From Rhodovarius crocodyli (GTDB taxonomy: Bacteria > Pseudomonadota > Alphaproteobacteria > Acetobacterales > Acetobacteraceae): a stretch of 64,000 nt of DNA. A program made the position numbers and the translations under genes. Below the pieces are notes generated by a model. That model made no database searches. It was given only the letters and a program-made list of their open reading frames with translations, and was not told where the DNA came from. This document shows, piece after piece, positions 63,293-64,000 of the stretch (its first letter is position 1; each line of letters starts with the position of its first letter). Where the stretch lies: the NCBI RefSeq assembly GCF_004005855.1, contig NZ_SACL01000004.1, positions 488,247 to 552,246 on the forward strand, given 5' to 3'.

Positions 63293-63858
63293 CAGACGCT
63301 TCCCTCGGGGAACACGGGCGCGAGATCCGCCAGCTTCGGCGCCACCCGGTCCTTGTCGGACAGCACGGGCCCGCCGGGCGGCAGCGGCCAGTCGATGCCC
63401 AGCGCCGGGTCGTTCCACAGGATGCCGCCATCGGCTTCCCGGTTGTACTCGGCGTCTACCTTGTAGAGCACCTCGGTATCGGGCTCGAGCGTGATGAAAC
63501 CGTGCGCGAAGCCGCGCGGCACCCACAGCTGCTGCCAGTTCTCGGCAGAGAGCTCCTGCGCCACATGGCGGCCGTAGGTGGGCGAGCCCTCGCGGATATC
63601 CACGGCCACATCCAGGATGCGACCGCGCACCACGCGCACCAGCTTGCCCTGGGCATGCGGCGCGCGCTGGAAGTGCAGGCCGCGCAGGACGCCGACTTCG
63701 CGCGAGAGGGAATGATTGTCCTGCACGAAGGCCACGTCGAAGCCCTGGGCGGCCAGGGCGGAGCGTTTCCAGACCTCGCTGAAGAAGCCCCGGTCATCGC
63801 CGAAACGCTTGGGTTCGATCAGCAGAACTTCGGGGATGGCCTGCGGCGTGATCAGCAT
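63292..63858 (-). CDS. rmlC: dTDP-4-dehydrorhamnose 3,5-epimerase
   Basis: 188 residues of cupin fold. DDRGFFSEVW, NHSLSREVGVLRGLHFQ with catalytic His, and KLVRVVRGRILDVAVDIR are all conserved. It epimerises the 4-keto sugar ahead of RmlD. ATG overlaps the rmlA stop (TGATG). Confidence 0.95.
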   Translation of the reverse strand: MLITPQAIPEVLLIEPKRFGDDRGFFSEVWKRSALAAQGFDVAFVQDNHSLSREVGVLRGLHFQRAPHAQGKLVRVVRGRILDVAVDIREGSPTYGRHVAQELSAENWQQLWVPRGFAHGFITLEPDTEVLYKVDAEYNREADGGILWNDPALGIDWPLPPGGPVLSDKDRVAPKLADLAPVFPEGSV

Positions 63859-64000
63859 CAGCGTGCGCCTCCGGCCACTTCGATCATATACTGCCCATAG
63901 GCTGTCTTTCCGAGAGCCCTTCCCTGCTGGGCGAGTTGCTCGGCGTTCAGCCAGCCCTGGTTGAACCCGATCTCCTCAGGGCAGGCCACCACCAGCCCCT
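63858..64000 (-). CDS. rmlA: glucose-1-phosphate thymidylyltransferase, C-terminal end
   Basis: Only the last 46 or so codons are in the window. The minus-strand translation reads VVACPEEIGFNQGWLNAEQL, then GKTAYGQYMIEVA to a TGA at 63860-63858. This is the characteristic RmlA tail. It forms dTDP-glucose; rmlB is presumably outside the window. Confidence 0.88.
   Translation of the reverse strand, partial: GLVVACPEEIGFNQGWLNAEQLAQQGRALGKTAYGQYMIEVAGGAR

Overview
The window reads as chromosomal DNA of a high-GC alphaproteobacterium, most likely in the Acetobacteraceae (Roseomonas-like). This is inferred from the dense GC-rich codon usage, the zapA / 6S RNA / 5-formyl-THF cyclo-ligase order, a class I PHA synthase, several orphan periplasmic solute receptors (TRAP DctP, Bug/TctC, two amino-acid-type receptors), an aromatic-acid pca cluster with a fused PcaD-PcaC protein, and MHYT-GGDEF-EAL signalling proteins. 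There is no phage, transposase, CRISPR array or rRNA in the window. Genes are tightly packed, and many are coupled by ATGA or TGATG overlaps.

Layout. 1-3,155: end of an amidase, a permuted NlpC/P60-like protein and four small hypothetical genes, ending in a less GC-rich stretch beside tRNA-Glu. 3,156-8,569 (minus): tRNA-Glu(TTC), recJ, glpX, hom and an AlaC-type aminotransferase in one compact run. 8,654-14,228: Pro-rich lipoprotein, PHA synthase, lone receiver protein, GDP-mannose dehydratase and a ThDP enzyme. 14,374-17,417 (minus): three tandem paralogues of an unrecognised small anchored Cys-pair family, the last coupled to an N-acyl-D-amino-acid deacylase. 17,635-24,125 (plus): TRAP transporter dctPQM followed without gaps by pcaL-pcaH-pcaG-pcaB, an apparent uptake-plus-ring-cleavage operon for protocatechuate. 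24,134-29,292: propeller lipoprotein, cytosine-deaminase-like amidohydrolase, Bug receptor and SCP2-type thiolase. 29,498-33,464: a histidine kinase converging on an OmpR-type regulator, plus an atypical receiver protein. 33,444-34,777 (minus): DUF4164-like coiled coil, zapA, 6S RNA and 5-FCL. 34,828-40,656: a small unknown, a YmdB-type phosphoesterase and two tandem MHYT/GGDEF/EAL proteins, one with a broken GGDEF motif. 40,811-44,670 (minus): two paralogous amino-acid-type binding proteins without their ABC partners, and a GMC oxidoreductase. 44,768-46,285: GNAT, TfoX-N and DEDDh exonuclease genes. 46,328-49,908 (minus): a tetR-devBCA exporter operon with a readable promoter-operator. 49,985-53,433: bicupin ureidoglycine aminohydrolase, a SnoaL/MarR divergent pair with two operators, and a Cys-less thiolase-like/DUF35 pair. 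53,603-60,930 (plus): a secreted seven-bladed-propeller plus RTX protein, then a NodT-MacA-MacB tripartite efflux set. 60,931-64,000 (minus): UDP-glucose dehydrogenase and dTDP-L-rhamnose genes rmlD, rmlC and partial rmlA, pointing to surface polysaccharide synthesis.

The stretches least explained by known systems are the C-x11-C triplet at 14,374-15,945, the 109-residue composite RTX repeat protein at 53,603-56,206, the catalytically altered thiolase-like/DUF35 pair behind an eight-codon leader ORF at 51,855-53,433, and two regulator promoters that appear to give near-leaderless mRNAs. All calls come from reading sequence; no database search was run.
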